From contig NZ_JAGT01000001.1 of assembly GCF_000526795.1 (NCBI RefSeq), positions 1,263,001 to 1,327,000 on the forward strand: a stretch of DNA of 64,000 nucleotides. Direction: 5' to 3'. The position numbers and the translations under genes are program-made. The notes under the pieces are model-generated. The model had not been told where the DNA came from, searched no databases, and saw nothing but the letters and a program-made list of their open reading frames with translations. This DNA comes from Ruminococcus flavefaciens AE3010. Its GTDB lineage: Bacteria > Bacillota > Clostridia > Oscillospirales > Ruminococcaceae. This document shows positions 7,545-16,020 of this stretch, piece after piece. The stretch's first letter is position 1; each line of letters opens with the position of its first letter.

Positions 7545-8789
7545 ATGGGGTACAATCTTTTTAACATCAAAGAGGTCTCAGGTGCTTTCAGCAGCAAATT
7601 AAATGAGTTCAGAGCATCACTGGGAGCTGCTGTAGGCAAGGGGAAGAACATAACCTTTGCAGATAATGATATCACATATACGCTGAAGCTCCAGCATGAC
7701 AGGCTCTCAAAGAAAGGGCTCGAGCTGGACTATGATATCTATTCCAGAGATGAGGGCAAAAACAAGTTCATCGCAGGCAGCAGCTGGAGAGATGCGCACT
7801 ATGAAAGCACCGTCTGCTTCAATCAAAGCGGAATAAAACGAAAAGTCAGAAAGAACGGAAAGATCAGGTACAAAGACGACCACAGGAGCGTTCTGTACGA
7901 AACAATAACCGATGTTATCACGGGTACTCACCCTGACAATGACCCTTTCTGCTGTCCGAACTGCGGTGCAGTATCCACTGTTGCCGAGCTCCGGAACGGC
8001 TGCGCTCACTGTGGGACTATGTTTCAGATGGACGACCTCTTTCCAAAGGTCACGTCGTACTATTTCTTAGATACCCCGGGAATGACAAAAAAAGAATTCA
8101 TGTCGGGATATATGGTTTCATATGCCATTACTGTCATTGCCTTGTTTATTCTTTGCCTTGTATTTCACAACAGTATAGGATATTATATCGGCGCTGCCAT
8201 AGGAGGCTTCTTTTTGGCATATGTTCATTATGCTTATTTCCTGCTTATAAAGCTTATCGTGGGAGCAATATCCTCTGCGGGAAAAATGGGTACCGCTGGC
8301 TCACGAAGCAAATTTGAGAAACGCATGAAAAAGATCAGTCCCGAATTTTCTTATGAGTACTTTACCAGCAAGGCACTGTCCCTTATCAAAACAGCTGTGT
8401 TTTCTGAGAACGAGAGCGAGCTTTTGTTTTATGAGGGTGCAAAGCTTGACCCTAAGATGAAGGACATTATAGATCTGAATTACGGCGATGCATTAGGCTG
8501 CAAGAATATACATGAGAACGGGAATTTCGTAACCGTTGAAACAAAGGCATATTTTGACGTGCTTTATGCAAGCGGAGACAAGGTATACTTCAAAAAACAG
8601 ATCTTCAGCGCGTCATTTAAGCGCCGCACTGATATCCCTGTGAATTTCAACTTTTCAATGACCAAGATCTCATGCCCGTCCTGCGGCGCAAGCTTTGATG
8701 CGACCAAAAACAGGAACTGTCCGTACTGCGGAAGCAAGTATGAGATAACCACTGATGACTGGGCTTTAGTGGAGCTGAAATACATTTAA
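7545..8789 (+). CDS. Zinc-ribbon membrane protein, possibly Tim44-like
   Basis: A 414-residue protein. The middle holds a zinc ribbon (CCPNCG ... CAHCG, about residues 137-160), then two hydrophobic helices (about 195-245). A soluble domain follows (FEYFTSKALSLIKTAVFSENESEL and later ETKAYFDVLYASGD), whose layout resembles Tim44-like domains. A second zinc ribbon closes the protein (CPSCG ... CPYCG, about 378-398). The repeated ribbon at both ends is notable. The upstream ATG 7509 has no ribosome site; AAAGGACAGG precedes ATG 7545. Function unknown. The next gene follows after 10 bases and is likely in the same operon. Confidence 0.65.
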   Translation: MGYNLFNIKEVSGAFSSKLNEFRASLGAAVGKGKNITFADNDITYTLKLQHDRLSKKGLELDYDIYSRDEGKNKFIAGSSWRDAHYESTVCFNQSGIKRKVRKNGKIRYKDDHRSVLYETITDVITGTHPDNDPFCCPNCGAVSTVAELRNGCAHCGTMFQMDDLFPKVTSYYFLDTPGMTKKEFMSGYMVSYAITVIALFILCLVFHNSIGYYIGAAIGGFFLAYVHYAYFLLIKLIVGAISSAGKMGTAGSRSKFEKRMKKISPEFSYEYFTSKALSLIKTAVFSENESELLFYEGAKLDPKMKDIIDLNYGDALGCKNIHENGNFVTVETKAYFDVLYASGDKVYFKKQIFSASFKRRTDIPVNFNFSMTKISCPSCGASFDATKNRNCPYCGSKYEITTDDWALVELKYI

Positions 8790-8799
8790 GGAGAAAGAA

Positions 8800-9246
8800 A
8801 TGCTGAAGATCACGGACGACCTGATGAAACAATGTCTCGATGGATTTGAACTTGAATATGAACTTCCCGTGCTCTGTACAGTTTCTGTCATTGACAGCTT
8901 TTTTTCAACAGGCAGGGACTATCATTCTGCATTTGCAGCAATTTCAAAATATCGCACACTTTTGCTGGTTCCCCTTAAAATGTCAGTTTATCTTGACGGT
9001 ACAGTCTATCTCTTGGAATATCCATTGCTGCGTTTTGAATATTGCAAGGTCACAAAAACGATTTTCGGCAATTATTCAATAAAAGCAAAAATTACAGACA
9101 GCGAACAAAAAAGTATATTTATGAAATTAAACCTGTCAAGGAAGATACTCGGAGCAGATCTTACCATGCAGAGCTCAAACATTGATGAATTTGCGGAAAT
9201 ACTCAATACATGGGGCAACAGCGGCTTCTTCAAACATAAAAAGTGA
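8800..9246 (+). CDS. Uncharacterised cytoplasmic protein (148 aa)
   Basis: AAGGAG at 8789-8794 precedes ATG 8800, ten bases after the zinc-ribbon gene, so the two are probably co-transcribed. The protein has no signal peptide or clear membrane segment. Its middle is a run of short beta-strand-like stretches (TLLLVPLKMSVYLDG, TVYLLEYPLLRFEYCKV) reminiscent of PH-like beta barrels. I do not recognise a family. Confidence 0.6.
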   Translation: MLKITDDLMKQCLDGFELEYELPVLCTVSVIDSFFSTGRDYHSAFAAISKYRTLLLVPLKMSVYLDGTVYLLEYPLLRFEYCKVTKTIFGNYSIKAKITDSEQKSIFMKLNLSRKILGADLTMQSSNIDEFAEILNTWGNSGFFKHKK

Positions 9247-9356
9247 TCTGCCTCAGCAGCTCATAACTCTCAATTCTCAACTTGCGGGACGCCGTGGGCG
9301 ACGTTCCCTGCAATTCGGGCGGATAATATCAGCCCATACAGACAGAAAGGCAAACT

Positions 9357-10169
9357 ATGTCAAACATAATCGAAATAAACAACAGCAATACAGAAGTGCT
9401 GCAGATATTCGCGCTGCTGTCCGAGCCGCAGCTGCTCCACTACTTTGAGCCTGAGCTTGGACTGTTCATTGCGGAAAGTCCCAAGGTCATCGAGCGTGCT
9501 CTCAATGCAGGCTACGAGCCTTACGCTCTGCTCATGGAGCACAAGGACGTTGACGGACAGATGAATGACATCATTCCACGCTGCGGAGATGTTCCCGTGT
9601 ACACCGCAGACTATGACGAGATAACCGCGGTCACGGGCTTCAAGCTTATCCGCGGAGCGCTCTGCGCTTTCAGACGCAGACAGCCTGCCGACATAACTGA
9701 GCTGTGCAGAAACGCACGGCGAGTGGCAGTCCTTGAAAACGTGGTCAATCCCACAAACATCGGAGCTATCTTCCGTTCCGCAGCAGCTCTCAATATGGAC
9801 GCTGTGCTTCTCACGCCCGCATGCAGCGATCCGCTGTACAGGCGCTCATCACGGGTCAGCATGGGGACGGTGTTTCAGATACCGTGGGCTTACCTTTCAA
9901 GCAATAACGACTACCCGCAGCAGCTCCGTGATATGGGGTTCATCACGGCTGCTATGGCTCTCAGCGATAACTCGGTGAGCATCGAAGCTCCCGAGCTGAA
10001 AACAATTGACAAGCTGGCAATAGTCCTCGGTACTGAGGGCGAGGGACTTGCCGACAAGACCATTGCGGACTGCGACTACACAGTGAAGATACCAATGTCA
10101 CATGACGTGGATTCGCTGAATGTTGCAGCCGCAAGCGCAGTTGCATTCTGGCAGCTGGGCAGACCTTAA
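9357..10169 (+). CDS. TrmH/SpoU-family RNA 2'-O-methyltransferase
   Basis: A 270-residue protein with an N-terminal substrate-binding region and a C-terminal SPOUT domain carrying the three family motifs: NPTNIGAIFRSAAAL (motif 1), LGTEGEGL (motif 2) and IPMSHDVDSLNVAAASAV (motif 3), which form the knotted SAM site. It should methylate a ribose 2'-OH in tRNA or rRNA; the target base cannot be deduced. AAAGG precedes ATG 9357. The 110 bases before it hold a degraded piece of the GGGCGGATAATAT repeat. Confidence 0.9.
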   Translation: MSNIIEINNSNTEVLQIFALLSEPQLLHYFEPELGLFIAESPKVIERALNAGYEPYALLMEHKDVDGQMNDIIPRCGDVPVYTADYDEITAVTGFKLIRGALCAFRRRQPADITELCRNARRVAVLENVVNPTNIGAIFRSAAALNMDAVLLTPACSDPLYRRSSRVSMGTVFQIPWAYLSSNNDYPQQLRDMGFITAAMALSDNSVSIEAPELKTIDKLAIVLGTEGEGLADKTIADCDYTVKIPMSHDVDSLNVAAASAVAFWQLGRP

Positions 10170-10204
10170 CAGTAACAGTTATATAATGATATGGGGGTTT
10201 TTAT

Positions 10205-10678
10205 ATGAAACTTTATTTTAAGCAGAAGGTTTTTACATTCAAGCAGCGCACGGATATTTTCGACGAGTTCGGAAACGTGCTGTTCACCGCTGAGGGCGAG
10301 CTGTTCTCACTGGGAAGAAGAATGCACATCTACGACCGCAACAGATATGAAGTCGGATTCGTACAGCAGAAGCTTCTCCACCTTATGCCCAGATTCTCGG
10401 TATACATCAACGGTCAGTACATCGCCGACGTAGTCAGGGAGTTCACATTTTTCAAGAACAACTACCGCGTAGAGGGACTGAGCTGGCATATCGACGGTGA
10501 CTTCCTTGCTCACGATTACAGTATCAGCTGCGGCGGACAGTACCTTGCTTCTATCCACAAGCACTGGATGACATGGGGCGACAGCTTTGAAATTGACATA
10601 GCTCACGAACAGGATACAATAATGGCACTTGCAGTCATAATCGCAATCGACTGCGTTATCGACCAGTCAAATAACTAA
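10205..10678 (+). CDS. LURP-one-related / YxjI-like protein
   Basis: 157 residues forming successive beta strands of the tubby-like LURP-one fold: MKLYFKQKVFTFKQRTDIFDE, then LFTAEGELFSLGRRMHIYD, ending with a single hydrophobic helix (IMALAVIIAIDCVIDQ) that forms the core of the barrel in this family. Bacterial members (YxjI, DUF567) have unknown function, possibly phospholipid binding. ATG 10205 is preceded by a weak GGGGG site. It lies 35 bases after the methyltransferase and 13 bases before an oxidoreductase. Confidence 0.8.
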   Translation: MKLYFKQKVFTFKQRTDIFDEFGNVLFTAEGELFSLGRRMHIYDRNRYEVGFVQQKLLHLMPRFSVYINGQYIADVVREFTFFKNNYRVEGLSWHIDGDFLAHDYSISCGGQYLASIHKHWMTWGDSFEIDIAHEQDTIMALAVIIAIDCVIDQSNN

Positions 10679-10691
10679 AAGGAGCATTATT

Positions 10692-11672
10692 ATGAAAAAG
10701 TACAAATGGGGCGTTATCGGAACAGGCAAGATAGCCCACACCTTTGCAACAGCACTGAAGCATTGCGACAGAGCCGAGCTCTGCGGCGTTGCTTCACGAA
10801 CAGACGACAAGGCAAAAGAATTCGCCGAGGAGTTCGGCTTTGAGAAATACTACGGCAGCTACGCTGACTTCGCAGCTAACTGCGACGCGGAGATAGTTTA
10901 CATCGCAACTCCAATGGCTTCACACTTTGCAGACGCAAAGCTCTGTATAGAAAGGGGCAAAAACGTACTCTGCGAAAAGTCTCTCACCCTCAACGCCCCA
11001 CAGACAGAGGAGCTTCTGGCTCTCGCAAGGGAAAAGGGCGTTTTCTTCATGGAAGCCATGTGGATGAAGTGCCGCCCCGTCTACCGTAAGATGAAGGAGT
11101 GGATAGCTTCGGGACTAATCGGCGATATCGAATACATCAAGGCGGATTTCAGCAACTTTATCCCCTACGATGAAAACGACCGCCTTTTCCGCGCGGACTG
11201 CGGCGGCGGCTGTCTCCTTGACCTGGGTATCTATCCCCTCACCCTTGCACACGACCTGCTGGGTATGCCCGACGAGATAATAACCTCCGCACACATGATG
11301 AACGGCATTGATATGAGCAATTCAATCATGCTCCGATATAAAAACGGTGCATTCGTTTCTGCGGATAACGGCTTTGAGATACAGCTCCGCAACAACGCAA
11401 TTATCTCGGGCAGCAAGGGCTTCATCACTCTCGGCAACTGGTTCCACTGCACCGACGAGGGCATACTCTATGACCGCCGCGGCAGCGAGGTAGAGCGCTT
11501 CGTGTACAAGGACGAGATAAACGGCTACGAGTACGAGGTGGACGAGGTTCACAGCTGTCTCGATGCAGGACTTACCGAAAGTCCCCTTGTGCCACACAGC
11601 GATACTATAGAAGTCATGAAAATAATGGACGAATGCAGAAAACAATGGGGAATGAGATTCCCTAATGAATAA
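10692..11672 (+). CDS. Gfo/Idh/MocA-family oxidoreductase
   Basis: 326 residues. The N-terminal Rossmann domain begins WGVIGTGKIAHTFATAL (GxGxxA-type NAD(P) site), with IATPMASH and GKNVLCEKSLTLN, the EKP-like motif where the family Lys contacts the cofactor; here the usual Pro is replaced by Ser. The C-terminal domain has GGGCLLDLGIYPL, the GGGxxxDxGxH-type substrate motif with Tyr in place of His. Members oxidise or reduce sugars, sugar alcohols or diols. AAAGGAG precedes ATG 10692. The nearby carbohydrate-degradation genes make a sugar substrate plausible, but this is inference. Confidence 0.88.
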   Translation: MKKYKWGVIGTGKIAHTFATALKHCDRAELCGVASRTDDKAKEFAEEFGFEKYYGSYADFAANCDAEIVYIATPMASHFADAKLCIERGKNVLCEKSLTLNAPQTEELLALAREKGVFFMEAMWMKCRPVYRKMKEWIASGLIGDIEYIKADFSNFIPYDENDRLFRADCGGGCLLDLGIYPLTLAHDLLGMPDEIITSAHMMNGIDMSNSIMLRYKNGAFVSADNGFEIQLRNNAIISGSKGFITLGNWFHCTDEGILYDRRGSEVERFVYKDEINGYEYEVDEVHSCLDAGLTESPLVPHSDTIEVMKIMDECRKQWGMRFPNE

Positions 11673-11682
11673 AATACGGCTT

Positions 11683-11876
11683 GTAAAAAAAGTCGGATAA
11701 AACTAAGCAAGGGATTCCAAAAGGACTGTGTTCCTTTGGCGGAGTCCAGAGGCAGCGCCTCTGGCGGGTTTGGGCAGAGCCCAAAAAACGAAGGCGCTTC
11801 GCAAGGGGTGAATTTCAAAACAGTCCAGTGGACTGTTTTGAAAAAGGGGACGCCTTGCAAGTGAAGGCGTCCCCTC
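11683..11876 (+). repeat. Multi-hairpin intergenic repeat, copy 1
   Basis: About 190 bases downstream of the oxidoreductase made of five successive palindromes: CCAAAAGGACTGTGTTCCTTTGG, CCAGAGGCAGCGCCTCTGG, TTGGGCAGAGCCCAA, AAAACAGTCCAGTGGACTGTTTT and a GGGACGCCTTG / GAAGGCGTCCC arm pair. It opens with AAAAAGTCGGATAA and CTAAGCAAGGGATTCC, also present in copy 3 (about 41764-41915, inverted). No coding frame spans it. Confidence 0.8.
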
Positions 11877-11906
11877 TAAACGCTGATCTATCACACCATA
11901 AACTTA

Positions 11907-11943
11907 AACAGGCATAAAGGTACGACCTTTATGCCTGTTTTTT
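11907..11943. terminator. Bidirectional terminator between oxidoreductase and PL11
   Basis: AAACAGGCATAAAGG and CCTTTATGCCTGTTT form a 15-base stem with a 4-base loop, followed on the plus strand by TTTTTT. It lies just beyond the stop of the minus-strand PL11 gene and can serve both convergent transcripts. Confidence 0.85.
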
Positions 11944-11945
11944 GC

Positions 11946-14681
11946 TTATTTATTTGGATCAAGGCTTGCTATCTTCTTGAGGAGATACTCCTGAATGCGG
12001 AGAGCGTCATTTGCTGTGATGCCCTTGCTTGAAGTATCAACGTCGGCATTTGCCGAGCCCTTATCTGTAAGGTGCTTCTCGTCAGAGCCGCTGAGTCCGT
12101 ACTTATTCGGGTTTGCAAGGCTCTGCATGATAAGAACTACGTCGGACATATCAACTCCGCCGTCGCAGTTAGCGTCGCCCCATACAGTTACTGTTACATC
12201 ACCGTTTGTAGTGGTCGTTGTCACAGGCTCTGTAGTAGTTGTGGCGGAAGTTGTAGATTCGGTAGTTGTAGTAGTTGTTGTCTCGGTCGTTGTAGTTGTA
12301 CTCTCAGTGGTCGTTGTTGTTGTGGTGGTAGTAGTAGTCGTTGTAGTTGTAGTCGTTGTGACTGCCTCGGGCTCCTTGACGAATACAGTGTAGTTGATAA
12401 CGTTTCCTGTCATTCCGTTTGTGCCGAGAACTACCTTCTGACCTGCCTCGAATTCCTTCTTGTAAGCCACAAAGTTAACATCGTTGCTGGACTTTGCTGT
12501 AAGGTCTGTTCTTATGTAGCCGCTAAGCCATGAGGGAACTGAGTTTGCGTCCTCCTCACGGGTATCAACGAGGACATAAACCTCGCACTTGTCAGCTGTG
12601 GTGAACTCCGCAAGATCAGCGTCTGTATTCTTTGAATTGCAGGCTGTCATTATGTACTCGCAGTTTTCAAGCTCAGCTGGGAGAGCTGTGTATGTGAAGT
12701 CTCTGTCGCCGTAGATAGCTCCGCCTGTCTTGTTGGACTCCATGAGCTTCCATGCGCCTGAGTTAGCGCTGTCCTTGACGAGGAAGTTCTTCACCAGCTT
12801 GCCGTTTACAGGCTCGGGAGGAGTATTGTTCAGCTTGATATTAGGTCTTGCAGGGAGCGGAGCCTCTGTGCCGAGGTAGAAGCTTGTATGTGGAGGCTGA
12901 TTGTATGAGGACTGCTGACAGCCGCACTGCATACGGTACTGCATATCGTGCATGAGAGTGGTTATGCGGTACTTTGTCTCGGTATTTGTGCACCATACGC
13001 GGAGCTTTGAGTTATCCTCAGTTCTGAGGACAAGCTCCTCGCGCCAGTCGCCGAAGAGATCTGCTGTAAGGCAGGGTACTGCCTTTGTGCCGTTGTTTGA
13101 AGCACAGCCTGTAGCTGTAAATATAACTGGATAGTTATTTATTGCCGCACCGTCTGTAATGGTGATATCGTCAAGAAGCTCACGCTCCAAGTCGCCGTCC
13201 CAGTGGATAAGGAAGTTTGTAGAAGGCCATTTGTTGCCTATCTGCTTGCCTGACACATCAAATACTGCATTGGCAGGTCTTGAACCCCAGAACTCAGCGC
13301 CGCTGTTGCCTGCAACGATATTGTCCGCGCAGCAGCGTCCCGTATCCTTATCGCCGTCGTAGTGCCATATAATATTTCCGTTTCTGCCGTCAACCAGTGA
13401 GATACCATACTTGCCGTCCTCATGGCAAATGAAGACCTCTATACCCTCGTGGTTGGGATCAAGGTCGCCAACGTGCATAGCGTCGCCGTGCTTCTGCTTT
13501 GTAGACCAGAGCAGCTTTCCGTTGTCGTCGATACAGCAGGCGCCCATGCAGACCTCCTGTCTGCCGTCGTTATCGAAGTCCGCAACCATTACGTTGTGGT
13601 TTCCGCAGCCGTAAGCAGGATCGTTGGTGTTGAAGCCCGTATCGAATACCCATTTCTTTGACAGCTTGCCGTTCACAACGTCAACAGCCGAAAGGGTAAG
13701 TCTTGTATAGTAGCCTCTGCCGTAGATAACAGAGGGGTGAACTCCGTCAAGATAAGCGATAGCGCAGTTGTAGCGCTCACAGCGGTTTCCGTAGTTGTCG
13801 CCCCATGTTGACTTGGCTTCGTTGCCTGTAGCCACGCCTCTCGGAACAGGGAAATCTATGGTATCCAGAGCCTTTCCTGTTGCGCCCTCAAAGAGTGTCA
13901 TGTACTCGGGTCCCTGAAGAACAAGTCCCGAGCTGTCAACATAATTTGCGCTTGCATTGCCTATTGCCTTACCTGTGCCGTCGATAGTACCGTCGCAGGT
14001 CTTGGTCACAAGCTCAGCCTTTCCGTCGCAGTCAAAGTCCGCAACAGCCATTTGTGTATAGTGCTGACCTGCACGGATATTCCTGCCAAGGTCAATACGC
14101 CAGAGCTGCTGACCTGTAAGGGTATAGCAGTCGATATATACATTGCTGGTGACGCCTGTCTTGGAGTTATCCTGTGAGTCGCTTGGATCCCACTTTACGA
14201 TTATCTCGTACTGTCCGTCGCCGTTAACATCGCCTGCGCAGCAGTCATTGGGCGAGTAGATGCTTCCGGGACTTTTCAGCGGGATATCAAAGTAGTTCGT
14301 ACCCGATGTAAAGCGGCAGTCCTCAGAGTTCACCACATTGCCGTTAACGAGAGTGTCAACGCGGTACTTTGAGCTTGAACTGCCCTGTGCGTCCCAGTAG
14401 TTAGTGGCTTCGCCTGCCTTGCTTGTGTAGATGAGCTGATCATCGCGAAATAGCCGGAACTCCGCATTGTCGTCATCGTTGGCGTTGAATCGCCAGCTGA
14501 TGAACATGCCGTTTCCCGACTTGATAGCGTAAATGCCGCGGTCGAGGTACTCCATGATAGCTGTGCCGTTGCCGCCAACTCCGTATGCGGCATCAGCTGT
14601 GAGCAGCGTGCTCAGGTTTGAGCTCACGGCAACTGCGAGAGAGGCAGCAGCAGCCGCGATTTTTTTGAGTTTTAGGTTCAT
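11946..14681 (-). CDS. Dockerin-bearing rhamnogalacturonan lyase (PL11)
   Basis: 911 residues. A signal peptide (KKIAAAAASLAVAVSS...LLTADA) is followed by a PL11 rhamnogalacturonan lyase domain to about residue 630: fibronectin-like start (MEYLDRGIYAIKSGNGMFISWR), the FG-GAP-like DVNGDGQYEIIVKWDP and DFDNDGRQEVCMG calcium-binding loops of the eight-bladed propeller, and FGDWREELVLRT near the end. Next come an uncharacterised beta-rich module (about 640-770), a Thr-rich linker of nearly sixty residues, and a type I dockerin ([21 protein letters not shown] and a second [21 protein letters not shown] repeat). It cleaves the rhamnose/galacturonate backbone of pectin outside the cell and docks to a cohesin. 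GGGGGAA precedes ATG 14681. Confidence 0.92.
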   Translation of the reverse strand: MNLKLKKIAAAAASLAVAVSSNLSTLLTADAAYGVGGNGTAIMEYLDRGIYAIKSGNGMFISWRFNANDDDNAEFRLFRDDQLIYTSKAGEATNYWDAQGSSSSKYRVDTLVNGNVVNSEDCRFTSGTNYFDIPLKSPGSIYSPNDCCAGDVNGDGQYEIIVKWDPSDSQDNSKTGVTSNVYIDCYTLTGQQLWRIDLGRNIRAGQHYTQMAVADFDCDGKAELVTKTCDGTIDGTGKAIGNASANYVDSSGLVLQGPEYMTLFEGATGKALDTIDFPVPRGVATGNEAKSTWGDNYGNRCERYNCAIAYLDGVHPSVIYGRGYYTRLTLSAVDVVNGKLSKKWVFDTGFNTNDPAYGCGNHNVMVADFDNDGRQEVCMGACCIDDNGKLLWSTKQKHGDAMHVGDLDPNHEGIEVFICHEDGKYGISLVDGRNGNIIWHYDGDKDTGRCCADNIVAGNSGAEFWGSRPANAVFDVSGKQIGNKWPSTNFLIHWDGDLERELLDDITITDGAAINNYPVIFTATGCASNNGTKAVPCLTADLFGDWREELVLRTEDNSKLRVWCTNTETKYRITTLMHDMQYRMQCGCQQSSYNQPPHTSFYLGTEAPLPARPNIKLNNTPPEPVNGKLVKNFLVKDSANSGAWKLMESNKTGGAIYGDRDFTYTALPAELENCEYIMTACNSKNTDADLAEFTTADKCEVYVLVDTREEDANSVPSWLSGYIRTDLTAKSSNDVNFVAYKKEFEAGQKVVLGTNGMTGNVINYTVFVKEPEAVTTTTTTTTTTTTTTTTTTESTTTTTETTTTTTTESTTSATTTTEPVTTTTTNGDVTVTVWGDANCDGGVDMSDVVLIMQSLANPNKYGLSGSDEKHLTDKGSANADVDTSSKGITANDALRIQEYLLKKIASLDPNK

Positions 14682-14740
14682 TTTAATTCCCCCTGTGTAT
14701 GTTTTTCACGATCTTGGGACATAAGTCCCCTATCCATATT

Positions 14741-14769
14741 ATTATACATGATTATTCATAATTTGGCAA
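14741..14769 (-). promoter_or_regulatory. Sigma-A promoter of the PL11 lyase
   Basis: On the minus strand TTGCCA (14764-14769) and TATAAT (14741-14746) with a 17-base spacer, 60 bases before the start codon. The 5' leader holds a small hairpin GGGAC-TTAT-GTCCC near 14717-14730. Confidence 0.7.
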
Positions 14770-15026
14770 TGATTTATTGTATCTTTTTACTACTTTTTTG
14801 TACACAATCGGGGAGCTTATGCAAAATTATGCAGTAATTTTTAATTTTTCATGACGCAATGTGTCATATCATGAGCCCTTAGCCATTAGCCGTTAGCTTG
14901 TAGGGCACCCATTGGGCGTCCGCAAGTGAGTAGTGAGTAGAAAGTAGAGAGTAGTAGGGGCGGATATTATCCGCCCGCAAACACATTGTATATTTTCGCA
15001 CAGGCGGGCGCGCGGAGCCCGCGCCG

Positions 15027-15099
15027 CCTTGCCACGTTGGCGCTTGTTTCACTCGCTCACATTTATCAATATCGTTACTTGTACATCGCTTATAGCACT
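15027..15099 (-). repeat. AGTGCTATAAGCGATGTAC repeat, minus-strand copy
   Basis: Read on the minus strand it begins AGTGCTATAAGCGATGTAC, continues through GTGAGCGAGT and ends AACGTGGCAAGG. The same three blocks occur in the same order and at similar spacing on the plus strand at 22166-22237, so the two copies are inverted relative to each other across about 7.1 kb. Confidence 0.7.
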
Positions 15100-15133
15100 T
15101 CTAAGTCAGCACCTACAAATTAATTACACATCA

Positions 15134-15164
15134 CGCTGCAAAAAGGGCGGATTGCTCCGCCCTT
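15134..15164 (-). terminator. Terminator of the MerR gene
   Basis: On the minus strand AAGGGCGGAGCAATCCGCCCTT forms a stem with a 4-6 base loop followed by TTT. It is preceded on the plus strand by CACGCTGCAAAA, a block shared with the terminator after the GH97 gene. Confidence 0.7.
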
Positions 15165-15171
15165 CTGAAAC

Positions 15172-15894
15172 TTATTTGCCGCAATATACTGCGATAGCCG
15201 CCGCTGCGAACTCCGCTGTGCCCTTGCCGCCTGCCTTGTCGATATTCTCCCTGAACTCGCCGTCTGCGGCATACATCTTCCCCAGACCGCTGAGTATCTC
15301 GTCTGTACAGGTGTAAAAATGCTCGTTTATGTAGTCCTGAAGCTTCTTAACCATAGCCTGAGCTTCCGCGCTTTCGGGACTGCCGCTTTTCAGCTTGCCG
15401 AACTCCGCAAAAAGCTGCATGAAGTCCTCCACGACCTGCCTGTTTTCGCTTTCGGAGCGCTTCTTGGTCTCAAACTCCCTGTAAGCGTCGGTATTGCCCC
15501 ATTTTTCCTTGGCGCGTTTCGTGTATTCGTCAATTTTTGATGTGTCAAATGCAGAAAAATCCACTGCTCTCACTCCTATTAATTTTATTCCGCGAGCGAA
15601 GCTGATAAGCTCATCAAGCCGCTGCTTTTTCAGCTCCAGCAGCTCTATCTGCTGCTCAAGAGCCTTTTTGCGGTCGAAATCGGGACTGCTCACTATGCGC
15701 ACTATATCCTTTAGTGGGAACTCCAGTTCGCGAAAAAGCAATATCTGCTGGAGCCTTTCCAGTGCCGTATCGTCATACAGCCTGTATCCGCCCTCGGTAT
15801 GTGACGCCGGGGTTAGAAGTCCAATCTCGTCGTAATATCGCAGAGTGCGTATACTCACTCCCGTCAGCTCACTGACCTGCTTGACCGTCATCAT
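15172..15894 (-). CDS. MerR-family regulator with TipAS-type ligand domain
   Basis: About 240 residues. The N-terminal winged helix is clear (TVKQVSELTGVSIRTLRYYDEIGLLTP, then GGYRLYDD), followed by the long dimerisation helix (KALEQQIELLELKKQRLDELI) and a helical C-terminal domain of about 120 residues matching TipAS/antibiotic-recognition regulators (REFETKKRSESENRQ, YINEHFYTCTDEILSGLGKMY). It probably senses a drug or peptide and activates transcription by distorting a long-spacer promoter. The GTG at 15903 is part of the ribosome site AGGAG, so ATG 15894 is preferred. A suitable promoter lies directly upstream; autoregulation is likely. Confidence 0.88.
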   Translation of the reverse strand: MMTVKQVSELTGVSIRTLRYYDEIGLLTPASHTEGGYRLYDDTALERLQQILLFRELEFPLKDIVRIVSSPDFDRKKALEQQIELLELKKQRLDELISFARGIKLIGVRAVDFSAFDTSKIDEYTKRAKEKWGNTDAYREFETKKRSESENRQVVEDFMQLFAEFGKLKSGSPESAEAQAMVKKLQDYINEHFYTCTDEILSGLGKMYAADGEFRENIDKAGGKGTAEFAAAAIAVYCGK

Positions 15895-15920
15895 GTTATC
15901 CACTCCTCTCGTGTGATCTC

Positions 15921-15951
15921 AGTATAGACCATGACGTAACGTGAGAGTCAA
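15921..15951 (-). promoter_or_regulatory. 19-bp-spacer promoter and MerR operator
   Basis: On the minus strand TTGACT (15946-15951) and TATACT (15921-15926) are separated by 19 bases instead of 17, the hallmark of MerR-controlled promoters. The spacer region holds an imperfect dyad: GAC-N4-ACG-TTA-CGT-N4-GTC. It lies 27 bases before the merR start codon. Confidence 0.8.
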
Positions 15952-16020
15952 TAGTATTTTTTATCTTTGTAGGAAGTTACAAAATCGCAACTGCAAATTT
16001 GTTATTTTCTTCCAATGGAA

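Larger units (their letters stand above)
14770..15171. other. Gene-free stretch between the PL11 and MerR genes
   Basis: No coding frame or RNA gene was recognised in about 400 bases. It contains a TTAGCCATTAGCCGTTAGC direct repeat (14880-14898), GTGAGTAGTGAGTAG-type near-tandem units (14926-14955), the GGGGCGGATATTATCCGCCC palindrome (14954-14977), one copy of the GTGCTATAAGCGATGTAC repeat (15027-15099) and the merR terminator. Confidence 0.7.

Noticed and set aside
12190..12365. Dense GTTGTAGT-like repetition resembling a microsatellite or CRISPR-like array
   Set aside because: It encodes the Thr-rich linker of the PL11 lyase in frame, with mixed Thr codons and no spacer periodicity.
14770..15171. 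tRNA or small RNA gene in the long gap between PL11 and merR
   Set aside because: No cloverleaf, T-loop GTTCRANYC or promoter plus terminator pair was found; the stretch is explained by short repeats and the merR terminator.
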